In this document: piece by piece, positions 8,804-17,680 of the stretch
Numbering within the stretch: the stretch's first letter is position 1
Layout of the letters: each line of letters begins with the position of its first letter
Assembly (NCBI GenBank): GCA_036375715.1
Contig: DASVBS010000031.1
Location: forward strand, 62,001-126,000
Length of the DNA stretch: 64,000 bases
Direction: 5' to 3'
Origin: Longimicrobiaceae bacterium
Lineage (GTDB): Bacteria > Gemmatimonadota > Gemmatimonadetes > Longimicrobiales > Longimicrobiaceae
The notes under the pieces: generated by a model
Told to the model about the DNA's origin: nothing
What the model saw: the letters and a program-made list of their open reading frames with translations, nothing else
Database searches by the model: none
Made by a program: the position numbers and the translations under genes

Positions 8804-9556
8804 TCACGGGCCGCGCCGGGTCCAGATCAGGATGGCCCCGCAGTTGCTCCGCAGCCCCCCGTACTCGACCGGAACCTGTGAGGGTGAGCGGTAGATCTCC
8901 AGCCCTTCGAGGTCCAGCGGGGTGACCAGGTTGTCGATCGAGCGCTCGAAGCGGGCGATCACTCCGTCCACGATGAACAGTGGCACGCAGCCGCGGATGG
9001 TGATCGGCGCCTGGCCGAACTGGGTAGGCCCCACCTGCACTCCGGGGACCGTCCGCAGAAGATCGGAAGCCCGCATCGCGTGGGCGGCTTCGATCTGCTC
9101 CCGGGTCAGGAAAATGCCCGAAATGGAGCGCTCCGCGCGATCGTAAAAGGCCACGATGTCGGGTGGAGGCCGCCTCCTCCGGCCCTGCACGACCACCGGA
9201 TCCAGCAGCACCGCGGCCGCGGAGATGCGAAACTCCACCCGCAGCGTATCTCCCACCGCGAGCCGGAGCGGCGTGGAGATCGTCTCGGGGTAGCCGAACC
9301 GCTGTGCCAGCAGGCGGAACTCCCCGCGGTCCTCCGCGCCCACCGTGAACTGACCCAGCGAATCGGTAGTCGCCTCGTCCACGGCGAGGGTGTCGGCGGC
9401 CACCAGCACGATGCTGGCCGCCACCACCGGGTCCCGGGTTGACGCGTCCACGAGCTGCCCGGTGATGACCTGAGCGTGCAGCTCGGGACCCGCCGCCAGG
9501 GCCATCACCGCCCCGACCACCCCCGCCATCCATCCGATCCGTTTTCGAGGAGACAT
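8804..9556 (-). CDS. plug-only TonB-receptor-like secreted protein (CarboxypepD_reg-like + plug, no barrel)
   Basis: The 250-residue product has a signal peptide (ending AAGPELHA, residue about 28), a carboxypeptidase-regulatory-like beta-sandwich (about residues 29-110, [20 protein letters not shown] and [19 protein letters not shown]), a short Arg-rich linker (QGRRRRPPP), and a TonB plug domain (about 135-250: [48 protein letters not shown]). It stops at ILIWTRRGP exactly where a receptor would enter its beta-barrel, so it is not a truncated pseudogene by frameshift; the stop is clean. Two Cys (RGCVP and SNCGA) could form a disulfide. The ATG at 9556 has a GGAGG ribosome site. Role unknown; possibly a periplasmic adaptor or binding protein for the carbohydrate locus. 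Confidence 0.8.
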   Translation of the reverse strand: MSPRKRIGWMAGVVGAVMALAAGPELHAQVITGQLVDASTRDPVVAASIVLVAADTLAVDEATTDSLGQFTVGAEDRGEFRLLAQRFGYPETISTPLRLAVGDTLRVEFRISAAAVLLDPVVVQGRRRRPPPDIVAFYDRAERSISGIFLTREQIEAAHAMRASDLLRTVPGVQVGPTQFGQAPITIRGCVPLFIVDGVIARFERSIDNLVTPLDLEGLEIYRSPSQVPVEYGGLRSNCGAILIWTRRGP

Positions 9557-9666
9557 GGCAACCTCCAGGTGGGCCCCGAACCCCGGTGCGCGGGCGGGCG
9601 CTCTCGGGCCAGCGGGGTCGATCGACATTCTGTCTATTATTACCCCGCAACTTGGTGATGAGCCGC

Positions 9667-12060
9667 TCAGCGCGCTCGGGCGTTGGTGATCTGCCAGGTG
9701 ACTTCCCCGCGCAGGGGATCCTCCACCAGCCTGCCATCCGCTCCGATCCGCAGGGTATACAAATCCCCTCCAGGGAGGGCGAACAGCGTAGACCCGCCGG
9801 CCGCAATGTCCCCGAAGCGCCGCAGCTCGATCCGACTCCAGTCCAGCGCCCCGGTATGCTGGGCAGGCTGAATGTGCGGGATCACGGCGCCTCCGCGCGC
9901 GAGCACGATGACCGGCACCGGCCCCGCTTCCATCTCGTGCCAACTACCGCCGGAATAGGCCTTTCCCGTCTGGTAGTCGATCCACTCGCCGGGCGGCAGG
10001 TAGACCCGGCGCAAGCTCCCCGACTCGATCAGCGGCGCTACCAGGAGGTCCGATCCGAGCAGGTACTGGTCCTCGATCAGCCAGGACCCGGGGTCGTCCG
10101 GGAACTCGAAGAAGAGAGGTCGGAGCAGCGGGTGCCCCGCCTGCGACGCGGCCACCGACCGCGCGTAGAGGTAGGGCATGAGCGCATAGCGCATCGCCAG
10201 CGCGCGCCGGAAATCCTCGACGATCCCCTGGTCATATTCCCACGGCTCGCGCGGGGGAGCCCCGTGGGTGCGGATGTGCGAGGTGAGCACTCCGAAACCG
10301 AGCCAGCGGCGGTAGAGGTCACGCGAGGGGCGCTCGACGAAGCCTCCCACGTCGTGGCTCCAGTAGGTGAAACCGGACAGTCCGAAGGAGAGGCCCGCCC
10401 GCAGGGTGGCGGCCATGGCCGAATTGGTGTTCTCCGCGTCGCCTCCCCAGTGGAGAGGGTAGCGCTGACTGCCCGCCCAGGCACTGCGGCCCCAGATGAT
10501 CCGCTCCCCGGAGATCTCTTCCGTGATTTCCGCCACCGCGTCGTTATAGCGCACGGGATAGAGGTTGTGCTCGTACCAACCGGTGCGCCCGGAGGCATAG
10601 AGGCCGGTCACGGGCGCGCCCTCGCCGAAATCGGCCTTGATGACATCCACCCCCAAGCGCAGCAGGCCCGCGAGCTTCTCCTGGTACCATTCGACCGCTT
10701 CCGGATTGCTGAAGTCCAGGATCGCGTCCAGGTCCGGCAGGGTGCCCGCCGCATTCCGCACGTGGTAGCCGTGGGACACGATCTCGTCGTAGAGGCGATT
10801 GCGGGGGGTAAAGTAGGGGAGCTGCCAGAGGCTCACGTGGAAGCCCATCTCATGGAGATCCTCGATCATGCGCTTCGGGTCGTCGAAGCGCGTGGTCGAG
10901 AACTCGAAGTCACTCTGCCAGTCGACCTCGAACCAGCCGGTGTCGATGTGGATCACGTCGGCGGGGATCTCCTCGCGCCGAAGCCGCTCGGCGACCGCTC
11001 GCACCTCCTCCTCGGACTTGTAGGTGATGCGACTCATCCAGAGCCCGAAGGACCAGAGGGGCGGCACCGGGCTGCGGCCGGTCAGCGCCGTGTACTCCGT
11101 CAGGATGTCGCGGGGCTCGCCCAGGAAGATGAAGAGGTCGAGTGCCTCGTCGCCGGTGTAGATGACCGCGGTCTCGTCGAAGTCGTGCCCGAAGTCGAAG
11201 GTGACAGGCGCACTGGTGTGGGTGAAGACGCCGTAGCCGTCGCTGCTCAGGAAGAACGGGACCGGCTTGTACATCCACCTGGTCTGCGCGCCCATCGCGT
11301 CCCGGATGAACAGGTTGAGCTTCTGCCCGCGCTTGTCCAGCCGGGTGAACGATTCGCCGGTGCCGAAGATTTTCTCGTCGTGCGAGAGCTCGAAGGCGGC
11401 AGCGGTACTGCGCCCGAAGTCGCTCGCCCGCCGTACGAAGGAAAAGGGAACCGGCACCGCGAAGGTGCTCGGTTCGCCAAGGTTTCGCGTGCGCGTGAGC
11501 AGCTTGCCCTCGGCGTCGTAGAGCTCGACGTGCCAGGGGGCGCGGATCATCCGGACGCGGCCGTAAGGACCGGTCCAGGTGACGGCACTGTCGCTCTCCT
11601 GCACCTGCCAGGAGCCCCGGTCCACCGGTACAGGCCCGACCAGCATGGGGGTTACGGAGTCCGGCAGTGGAGCATCGCGACTCGATATCCGCAGGCGGAC
11701 CGTGCGCGGGCTGACGAAGGTGATCGAGAACGGAAGCTGTGGATCGGTGGCGTACTCGGTTCCCGGGAACTCGTTGCCGCCGGCCCGGGTGAAAGGAAGG
11801 TCCAGCTTGGCGAAGGAGTAGCTGGGTGACCGCGTGTAGCGATTCCACTGGAGTGTTCCCTCGCCGGTGGCCGGGTCGAAAGAGGTCACCTCGCTCGCGA
11901 TGAAGTAGACCTGCTCCAACTTCGCGAAGTCGGCGCTCACGTCGGGCGGATCGCCGAGCACCTGGGCGGTCGCGCGTTCTCCGGGCAGCACCGCAAACAC
12001 AAACACGAGCCCGACGGCCCGTCGGAGCAGACTCTTCACGGAGGCGGGTGGCAGGATCAT
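9667..12060 (-). CDS. alpha-xylosidase, glycoside hydrolase family 31 (YicI-like)
   Basis: This 797-residue secreted enzyme is GH31. The N-terminal galactose-mutarotase-like domain contains FGTGESFTRLDKRGQ; the barrel carries PPLWSFGLWMSRITYKSE, the nucleophile segment GVDVIKADFGEGAP (Asp in KADFGE, the form seen in alpha-xylosidases), and the acid/base segment YPLHWGGDAENT. The late block VFVAPL-like reads LLGSDLLVAPLIESG, followed by YLPPGEWIDYQTG. GH31 alpha-xylosidases remove alpha-xylose from the non-reducing end of xyloglucan oligosaccharides. A signal peptide (VKSLLRRAVGLVFVFAVL...ATAQ) supports the ATG at 12060; a longer reading to 12441 would overlap the divergent SMP-30 gene and is rejected. 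It heads the GH31-plug-rhaM unit. Confidence 0.92.
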   Translation of the reverse strand: MILPPASVKSLLRRAVGLVFVFAVLPGERATAQVLGDPPDVSADFAKLEQVYFIASEVTSFDPATGEGTLQWNRYTRSPSYSFAKLDLPFTRAGGNEFPGTEYATDPQLPFSITFVSPRTVRLRISSRDAPLPDSVTPMLVGPVPVDRGSWQVQESDSAVTWTGPYGRVRMIRAPWHVELYDAEGKLLTRTRNLGEPSTFAVPVPFSFVRRASDFGRSTAAAFELSHDEKIFGTGESFTRLDKRGQKLNLFIRDAMGAQTRWMYKPVPFFLSSDGYGVFTHTSAPVTFDFGHDFDETAVIYTGDEALDLFIFLGEPRDILTEYTALTGRSPVPPLWSFGLWMSRITYKSEEEVRAVAERLRREEIPADVIHIDTGWFEVDWQSDFEFSTTRFDDPKRMIEDLHEMGFHVSLWQLPYFTPRNRLYDEIVSHGYHVRNAAGTLPDLDAILDFSNPEAVEWYQEKLAGLLRLGVDVIKADFGEGAPVTGLYASGRTGWYEHNLYPVRYNDAVAEITEEISGERIIWGRSAWAGSQRYPLHWGGDAENTNSAMAATLRAGLSFGLSGFTYWSHDVGGFVERPSRDLYRRWLGFGVLTSHIRTHGAPPREPWEYDQGIVEDFRRALAMRYALMPYLYARSVAASQAGHPLLRPLFFEFPDDPGSWLIEDQYLLGSDLLVAPLIESGSLRRVYLPPGEWIDYQTGKAYSGGSWHEMEAGPVPVIVLARGGAVIPHIQPAQHTGALDWSRIELRRFGDIAAGGSTLFALPGGDLYTLRIGADGRLVEDPLRGEVTWQITNARAR

Positions 12061-12244
12061 CGGGTGGTGGTCAGGTGGGAAACAGGGCGGCGGGGCCGCG
12101 GTTCTGCCGCAAATGGAAGCGGCGGGAAGGCGGGTTCGCAAGGCCGGCGTCGTCCACCTCTTGCCCGATGCGGTCGTAGGAGTCATCGTGCACCCGGTCC
12201 GGCACGGTGCCGGCTCACCAAACCCGCCCAGCGACTCGACGGCT

Positions 12245-13261
12245 ATGCCATCTTTCGCGAACTTCGCGCGTCCCCTCGTCCTCGCCGCCCTTCCCACGCT
12301 TCTCGCCGGCAACACCTCGATGCTCTCGGGGCAGGTGGTGGAGAGGCTCGACCCGGCCATCGAAGAGCTTCTGCCCGCGGATGTGCAGCTCGAGCGGATC
12401 GTCGACGGCCTCGACTGGTCGGAGGGTCCTGTCTGGCGCAAGAGTGGCGGCTATCTGCTCTTCTCCGATATACCGCGAAACACGATCTATCGCTGGAAGG
12501 AAGGGGAGGGGCTTTCGGTTTTCCTGAGGCCAGCCGGCTATATCCGCGACGATCCCGCGGGACACGAGCTGGGAACGAATGGTCTGGCCTTCGACGCCCA
12601 GGATCGGCTGGTGATGGCCGACCACGGCAACCGCCAGATCGCGCGCCTGGACGAGACCACCTTCACCCGCACCACCCTCGCCGACCGCTACCAGGGGAAG
12701 CGGCTGAACAGCCCCAACGACCTCGTCATCCACTCCAACGGCGATATCTACTTCACCGACCCTCCTTACGGGCTGCGCGACCTCAACCGCAACCCCGCCA
12801 AGGAGCTGGATTTCAATGGTGTCTACCGACTCCGGCCCAACGGCGAGCTCACGCTCATCACCCGCGAGCTGACCTTCCCCAACGGCATCGCCCTGTCGCC
12901 GGACGAGCGGACGCTGTACGTGGCGGTCTCGGATCCGCAGAACCCGGTCTGGATGGCTTACGACGTGGCGCCGGACGGCTCGGTGAGCGGCGGCCGCGTC
13001 TTCTTCGATGCATCTCCGCTGATGCGGGAGGACCGTCGCGGCGCGCCCGACGGGCTCACCGTGGACGTTCACGGGAACCTCTGGGCGACGGGCCCGGGCG
13101 GCGTGTTGATCATCTCCCCCGAGGGGAAGCATCTGGGAACGATCCTGACTGGCCAGGCGACCTCCAACGCCGCCTTCGGCGACGACGGCTCCACGCTCTA
13201 TCTGACCGCGGACATGAACATCATCCGCGTGCGCACGACAACTCGCGGGGTGGGGTTCTGA
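12245..13261 (+). CDS. SMP-30/gluconolactonase-like secreted lactonase
   Basis: The 338-residue product is a six-bladed propeller of the SMP-30/gluconolactonase family: LDWSEGPVWRKSGGYLLFSD with the metal-binding Glu in EGPVW, LNSPNDLVIHSNGDIYFTDP with the Asn of SPND, and FPNGIALSPDERTLYV with a second Asn, plus GAPDGLTVDVHGNLWA carrying the catalytic Asp. These enzymes open sugar lactones using one divalent metal. A signal peptide (about residues 1-30) places it in the periplasm. The ATG at 12245 directly precedes that peptide. It diverges from the GH31 gene, with 184 bp between, and probably oxidative sugar products of the locus are its substrates, though that is inference. Confidence 0.85.
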   Translation: MPSFANFARPLVLAALPTLLAGNTSMLSGQVVERLDPAIEELLPADVQLERIVDGLDWSEGPVWRKSGGYLLFSDIPRNTIYRWKEGEGLSVFLRPAGYIRDDPAGHELGTNGLAFDAQDRLVMADHGNRQIARLDETTFTRTTLADRYQGKRLNSPNDLVIHSNGDIYFTDPPYGLRDLNRNPAKELDFNGVYRLRPNGELTLITRELTFPNGIALSPDERTLYVAVSDPQNPVWMAYDVAPDGSVSGGRVFFDASPLMREDRRGAPDGLTVDVHGNLWATGPGGVLIISPEGKHLGTILTGQATSNAAFGDDGSTLYLTADMNIIRVRTTTRGVGF

Positions 13262-13307
13262 GGCTCGGCCGGCGGAGGGTAGATGCTGAACCGGCGCTCG
13301 CGGGCGG

Positions 13308-13329
13308 GTGTGAATAGGGTGTGAATAAC
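13308..13329 (+). repeat. tandem 11-bp direct repeat upstream of GH16 gene
   Basis: GTGTGAATAGG at 13308-13318 is followed directly by GTGTGAATAAC at 13319-13329. The 11-bp period is one helical turn, as expected for side-by-side protein binding. It lies about 116 bp upstream of the GH16 start; no regulator is identified. Confidence 0.45.
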
Positions 13330-13444
13330 GTGCTCGAAGGTGGTCTGGCTCAGTTAAAGAATTCCCCCGGAGTGTGGCTACATCGCTCCGCATAAGCCCG
13401 CCGCAGGCGTCTAACAAGAAGCGCCGTATACAATTTCGATCACT

Positions 13445-14263
13445 ATGCGGATGAATCGCGCCGTTGTGGCGGCAATCTGCCTCGTACTCCCAACCGCCGC
13501 TCAGGCACAATCAGACTACCGCCTCGTCTGGTCGGACGAGTTCGACCAGCCAGGGCAACCGGATTCCACCAACTGGACCTACGAGCGTGGCTTCGTGCGC
13601 AACGAGGAGCTGCAGTGGTACCAGCCGGAGAATGCGCGCGTCGAGAACGGCATGCTCATCATCGAAGCCCGGCGGGAGTCGAAGCCGAACCCGACCTACC
13701 AGCCCGGGAGCGACGACTGGCGGCGGAGCCGGCCCGAGATCGACTACACCTCCGCCAGCCTCACCACCCGCGGTCGGCATAGCTGGCAGTACGGTCGCTT
13801 CGAGATGCGCGCCCGCATTGACACGAGACCCGGCATGTGGCCCGCCTTCTGGACGCTGGGCGTCTCCGGCCGATGGCCGGCGGGCGGCGAGATCGACATC
13901 ATGGAGTACTATCGGGGGATGGTGCTCGCCAACGTCGCCTGGGCGCGGGACGAACCGGGCCGCGCCTTCTGGGACGATCTACGGAAGCCGATCGACGACT
14001 ATCCCCGAGGGTGGGAGGACGAATTCCACGTCTGGCGGATGGACTGGACGCCGGAGCGGATCGAGCTCTACCTGGATGACGAGCTGCTGAACAGCACCGA
14101 CCTGTCGGAAACCGTCAACTTCGATGGTCGGAACCCTTTCCACGCCCCTCACTACCTGATCGTCAACCTTGCCGTGGGCGGCACCAATGGAGGAGATCCC
14201 TCGGCGACGGAGTTCCCCGCGCGCTACGAGATCGACTACATCAGGGTTTATCAGCGGGACTGA
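13445..14263 (+). CDS. endo-beta-1,3(4)-glucanase-like enzyme, glycoside hydrolase family 16
   Basis: The 272-residue secreted protein is a single-domain GH16 enzyme. A signal peptide (ending AAQAQ, residue 22) precedes YRLVWSDEFDQPG, the usual opening. The catalytic motif GGEIDIMEYY (nucleophile Glu and acid/base Glu in ExDxxE, about residues 150-157) is intact, with MWPAFWTLG before it and FHVWRMDWTPERIELYLDDE after it; it ends in EIDYIRVYQRD as expected for the family. The motif without an extra Met bulge pattern cannot separate laminarinase from lichenase or xyloglucanase reliably. The start at 13445 fits the signal peptide; ATG at 13451 is possible. It lies alone on the plus strand after the SMP-30 gene. 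Confidence 0.9.
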   Translation: MRMNRAVVAAICLVLPTAAQAQSDYRLVWSDEFDQPGQPDSTNWTYERGFVRNEELQWYQPENARVENGMLIIEARRESKPNPTYQPGSDDWRRSRPEIDYTSASLTTRGRHSWQYGRFEMRARIDTRPGMWPAFWTLGVSGRWPAGGEIDIMEYYRGMVLANVAWARDEPGRAFWDDLRKPIDDYPRGWEDEFHVWRMDWTPERIELYLDDELLNSTDLSETVNFDGRNPFHAPHYLIVNLAVGGTNGGDPSATEFPARYEIDYIRVYQRD

Positions 14264-14272
14264 TTTGAACAC

Positions 14273-14457
14273 GGAGGGCACGGAGGACTACACGGAGGTC
14301 ACAGAGGAACCACCACAACCCACCCCTTTTCGCCTATCCTCCAACTCCTATCTTCCAATCCTATCGATCAATGGTGCGAGGGGAGCTTTGGTAATACGAG
14401 GCTGTGATTACTCGCGGCTGCTCCTCTGTGACCTCCGTGTAATCCTCCGTGCCCTCC
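14273..14457. repeat. intergenic inverted-arm repeat, GGAGGGCACGG family
   Basis: The arms 14273-14308 and 14422-14457 are inverted copies of 36 nt differing at one position. Each arm is itself a degenerate tandem of ACGGAGG-like units. The 113-bp spacer contains pyrimidine-rich stretches and no gene. The whole element fills the space between the GH16 stop and the convergent LIC_10091-like gene. No target-site duplication or transposase is visible. A diverged copy of the same arms sits at about 39.07-39.24 kb. Confidence 0.8.
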
Positions 14458-14493
14458 GCGGTTCTTGCCGTCCTCCGCGCCCTCACAGTCCGC

Positions 14494-15576
14494 TTAGAAG
14501 GCCCCCGTTCGAATCAGCTCGTAGTAGCTCCGCACGCGACCCTCGTCGTACGCCTTCAGCAGGCTGTCGATCGGTTGCAGGAGCTGCGTGCTGGCGTAGC
14601 CCGGAACGCTCGCCGGGAGCGGCGTACGGAAGACGCTGCGGATGATGACGGCGTTCGGGGCGCGCGGGAAGAGGCGCAGGTTCTCGATGAACTCGTCGAG
14701 CGAGCCCTCGTTGCCGAGGTAGAACTCCACGTTGGAGGTGTAGTAGGCTGTGAGCGGAATCCCCCGCTCCCGCAAGTACGCGGCGATCGCCGGGACGGCT
14801 CTCGAGCCGGCCAGATCGCCCACCGCGGGGATGATCCCATCCCGAAGCTGCAGCGACCGCACGATCTGAAAAGCCTCCTCACTGGCGAGATAACTCGCCT
14901 GCCTCCCCGCCCGATCCCGCTCCAGGATGAGGTCACGCAAAGTGGGATAGTAGTACTGCGGTGGCCGTCCGAAGCTCTGGAAGCGCAGGTCCAGCCCCGC
15001 GCGTCCGAACGCCTCGTGGAACCTCGCAATGGTAGCGAAATCCTCCTCGCTGAGGTCGAATCCGAAGGTGTCTAGCTGCCGCCGCAGCCGCTCACCCCTC
15101 GCGGCGAACAGTTGCGGATCGTACGTCGACGAATCGAAATGGGCGGTCAGAGCCTCCACTGGCGCCTCAGGCGCCAGCTCTTCAGGCGGGGCCCGGGAGA
15201 GCAGCAGGCTCAGGTACTCGCCCCGGTTTCTGGAGAGCTGGAACAGCGCCTTGAACAGGAGCTGCTGGAGTAGGTTGTCTCGCCGGATGTCGATGATGAT
15301 CGCGATCTCCGGACGGATGCGGGCGATGTAGGAGAAATTCTGGTCGGGGCCCACCCCCAGATAGCCTCCTCCTCGAACCTCGAGCGAGTCGAGCCCTCCG
15401 ATCACGTGCAGGTAGGAGGCCTCGTTCGAGATCAGGTTGTCGGTATCGAAGTACCCGCCCGGCTCGGAGAGTGCCTCACTGATCTCCGAAAACGCAGTGC
15501 CCGACGCCGGCGCCTGCGCGCAGGCCGGAGTCAGGCCCAGGGTGAGGGGGAGGAAGAGGAGGAAGCGCCGGAGCAT
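14494..15576 (-). CDS. secreted LIC_10091-like protein of unknown function
   Basis: The 360-residue product has a signal peptide (LRRFLLFLPLTLGLTPACAQAP; the Cys is near the expected lipobox but the context is not a clean lipobox). The mature part reads FDTDNLISNEASYLHVI, then YLGVGPDQNFSYIARIRPEIAIIIDIRRDN, and later DGIIPAVGDLAGSRAVPAIAAYLRERGIPLTAYYTSNVEFYL. This pattern, a nucleotide-binding-like fold with GVGPDQNF and an aromatic YYTSNVEFYL, fits the family I know as LIC_10091-like, structurally related to SAM-dependent methyltransferases. No substrate or cofactor is established. It is divergent from mutL with 157 bp between, and convergent with the GH16 gene across the 14.3-kb repeat. 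Confidence 0.65.
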   Translation of the reverse strand: MLRRFLLFLPLTLGLTPACAQAPASGTAFSEISEALSEPGGYFDTDNLISNEASYLHVIGGLDSLEVRGGGYLGVGPDQNFSYIARIRPEIAIIIDIRRDNLLQQLLFKALFQLSRNRGEYLSLLLSRAPPEELAPEAPVEALTAHFDSSTYDPQLFAARGERLRRQLDTFGFDLSEEDFATIARFHEAFGRAGLDLRFQSFGRPPQYYYPTLRDLILERDRAGRQASYLASEEAFQIVRSLQLRDGIIPAVGDLAGSRAVPAIAAYLRERGIPLTAYYTSNVEFYLGNEGSLDEFIENLRLFPRAPNAVIIRSVFRTPLPASVPGYASTQLLQPIDSLLKAYDEGRVRSYYELIRTGAF

Positions 15577-15733
15577 GTCACGGTTGTGCAGGGACGGGAA
15601 TCGGCCCTCGGCAAGTTGCGTCAGGCCTCACGCCGCTGCAAGCGCGTCGTTTGACACCAGGGACGCACCTTCCCCGAAGAGGAGTGTATACCGAAGAGAT
15701 ACCGTAACGGCGCATCCCCCCGGCGGAGGTAGG

Positions 15734-17500
15734 ATGGGCCAGATCCGCCAGATGGACGAGCAGCTCGCCACGCTGATCGCGGCCGGAGAAGTCGTCACCG
15801 GTCCGGCGTCGGTCGTTCGCGAGCTCATCGACAACGCCCTCGACGCGGGGGCGAGCGCCATCGACATCCTCCTGGAGGAGGGCGGGCTGCGCACCATCCG
15901 CGTGGCGGATGACGGCTGCGGGATGGATCCGTCCGACGCTGTTCTCTGCCTCTCTCCTCACGCCACCAGCAAGATCTCGGCGGTCGAAGACCTCGAGTCG
16001 CTCCGCACCCTGGGCTTCCGCGGCGAGGCGCTGGCCGCGATCCTCTCGGTTTCTCGCCTCCGCATCGAGACCCGTCGCCCCGAAGACAACGTGGGCACCC
16101 TGGTCATGGGTGCGGGCGGAGAGGTTACCGGTACAGGTCCGGTGGCGCGCCGTCCCGGCACCACCGTCGAGGTGGGGTACCTCTTCTTCAATACTCCGGC
16201 ACGCCGCGAGTTCCAGGACACGCCGCGTGCGGAGTCTGCCCGTGTGCTGCAGGTGGTTCAGCGCGCGGCGCTGGCCAACCCGTCGGTGCGCTTCACCCTG
16301 CGCGAAGGCAACCGGGAGCTACTCTCGACCGCCCCCACGGAGGAGCTGCTCGAGCGCATTCTGCAGGTGCACGGCCGGGAGTTCGCCGACGCACTGCTCC
16401 CCGTAGCGGCCGCGCGTGGAGAAGTCGCCGTCACCGGGTTCGTCAGCCATCCCGCCTCGGCGGTGCGTCGGGCCCGGCGGAACGCCTTCGCCGTCAACGG
16501 CCGCCCCTTCGAGAGCTTCGAGATCCGACGGCTCCTCGCCACCACCTTCTCGCCCCGGGTGACGGGAGGGGGCCACGTCGAAGCGGTTCTCCGCGTTCAC
16601 CTCCCGCAGCGGGAGGTCGACGCCAACGTCAGTCCCGACAAGTCCCAGGTGCGCTTCCGACGACCGGGGCTGGTGCTCGCCACCATCCACGACGCGCTCG
16701 AGCGAGCGCTCGGAGAGGAAGAGGCGATCGTCCGCCTGGCGGCCGTGGGCCATGCGCAGCCGGCGCCCGACCCTTACCCCTCCTCAGTTCGCGGCGCCGA
16801 CGATCCGTGGGGATTCCTCGGCGGCCCAGACCTTCATACGCTCGCCGGCGAGAGCCCCACGCTGCGCCTGCCGCCCCGGCACGGAATTCCGGCCTCACCC
16901 GGCTTCCTCGTCCAGCTCCATGACACCTACCTGCTCTGCCCCGTCCCCGAGGGGCTGCTGATCGTGGATCAGCATTCCGCCCACGAGAGGGTGCATTTCG
17001 AACGACTGCGCGAGCGGCTGCGCAGGCTGGGCCGCGATCCGGAGGTGCAATCGCTGATCTTCCCCGAGCCGATCCCTCTATCCGGCGAGGCGGCCCTGCT
17101 CCTCGCCGAGATGGAACCCTTCCTCCGCCGCGTTGGCTTCGACCTGGTGCCGGCCGGGCCGCACGACTTCCTGGTCCAGAGCGTTCCCGCCGCCCTCACT
17201 GGCCGGAGCGCCCGCGCCGCGCTCGAGGACCTGATCGAGATCTACGCCGAGGGCCGGGAGCTCGGCTTCCGCTCGCACGAGGTCTCGCTGCACCTTGCCG
17301 CCGTGGAGGAACACATGCTCCGCTCGCTCGCCTGCCACGCCGCCGTGCGCGCCGGGCAACCCCTCTCCGAATCGGAAATGCGCGCCCTGTGGGCCGCGCT
17401 GGTGCAGGTCGAGCTCGCCGGCCACGACGTGCACGGACGCCCCGCCATCCTCCTCCTCGATCGCGCCGAGATCGCCCGCCGCATGGGCCGCGGGGGCTGA
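15734..17500 (+). CDS. mutL: DNA mismatch repair protein MutL (endonuclease type)
   Basis: The 588-residue protein is MutL. The GHKL ATPase half shows IAAGEVV, ASVVRELIDNALDAGA (general-base Glu in RELI), DDGCGM, TLGFRGEALA and, near residue 310, DANVSPDKSQVRF. The C-terminal half has the metal-dependent nicking endonuclease motif DQHSAHERVHFE (DQHA-x2-E-x4-E with Ser for Ala), the ACHAAVRAG block, and HDVHGRP where most family members have CPHGRP. It nicks the strand to be repaired after MutS finds a mismatch; no mutS is in the window. The ATG at 15734 follows GGAGGT closely and gives the usual MutL N-terminus; longer readings to 15437 overlap the divergent neighbour. The Cys-to-Asp change at the metal site is noted as a finding. 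Confidence 0.95.
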   Translation: MGQIRQMDEQLATLIAAGEVVTGPASVVRELIDNALDAGASAIDILLEEGGLRTIRVADDGCGMDPSDAVLCLSPHATSKISAVEDLESLRTLGFRGEALAAILSVSRLRIETRRPEDNVGTLVMGAGGEVTGTGPVARRPGTTVEVGYLFFNTPARREFQDTPRAESARVLQVVQRAALANPSVRFTLREGNRELLSTAPTEELLERILQVHGREFADALLPVAAARGEVAVTGFVSHPASAVRRARRNAFAVNGRPFESFEIRRLLATTFSPRVTGGGHVEAVLRVHLPQREVDANVSPDKSQVRFRRPGLVLATIHDALERALGEEEAIVRLAAVGHAQPAPDPYPSSVRGADDPWGFLGGPDLHTLAGESPTLRLPPRHGIPASPGFLVQLHDTYLLCPVPEGLLIVDQHSAHERVHFERLRERLRRLGRDPEVQSLIFPEPIPLSGEAALLLAEMEPFLRRVGFDLVPAGPHDFLVQSVPAALTGRSARAALEDLIEIYAEGRELGFRSHEVSLHLAAVEEHMLRSLACHAAVRAGQPLSESEMRALWAALVQVELAGHDVHGRPAILLLDRAEIARRMGRGG

Positions 17501-17680
17501 GGCAATCACGCCCACGTCCCGCTTTACCTCACGTAAGATCTTGCTGGCAACAGCTTGTATTGTAGCTAATCGCGATTTCCCAACGCATTCCGGAAACAAC
17601 CTGTATAGCTCGGCGTGAGCGCATCCGCCGTCGAGCGGAATGCGCCTTCCGTCATTGGTGTGAACCCAGGAAAGGTGAGG

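Noticed and set aside
9586-11829. 747-codon plus-strand frame across the GH31 gene
   Set aside because: The minus strand encodes GH31 with catalytic motifs intact; the plus frame is Arg/Val/His-rich with no domain.
14273-14457. Inverted arms considered as a MITE or insertion sequence remnant
   Set aside because: No transposase fragment or flanking target duplication was visible; arms are internally repetitive, unlike usual transposon ends. Not excluded, but unsupported.
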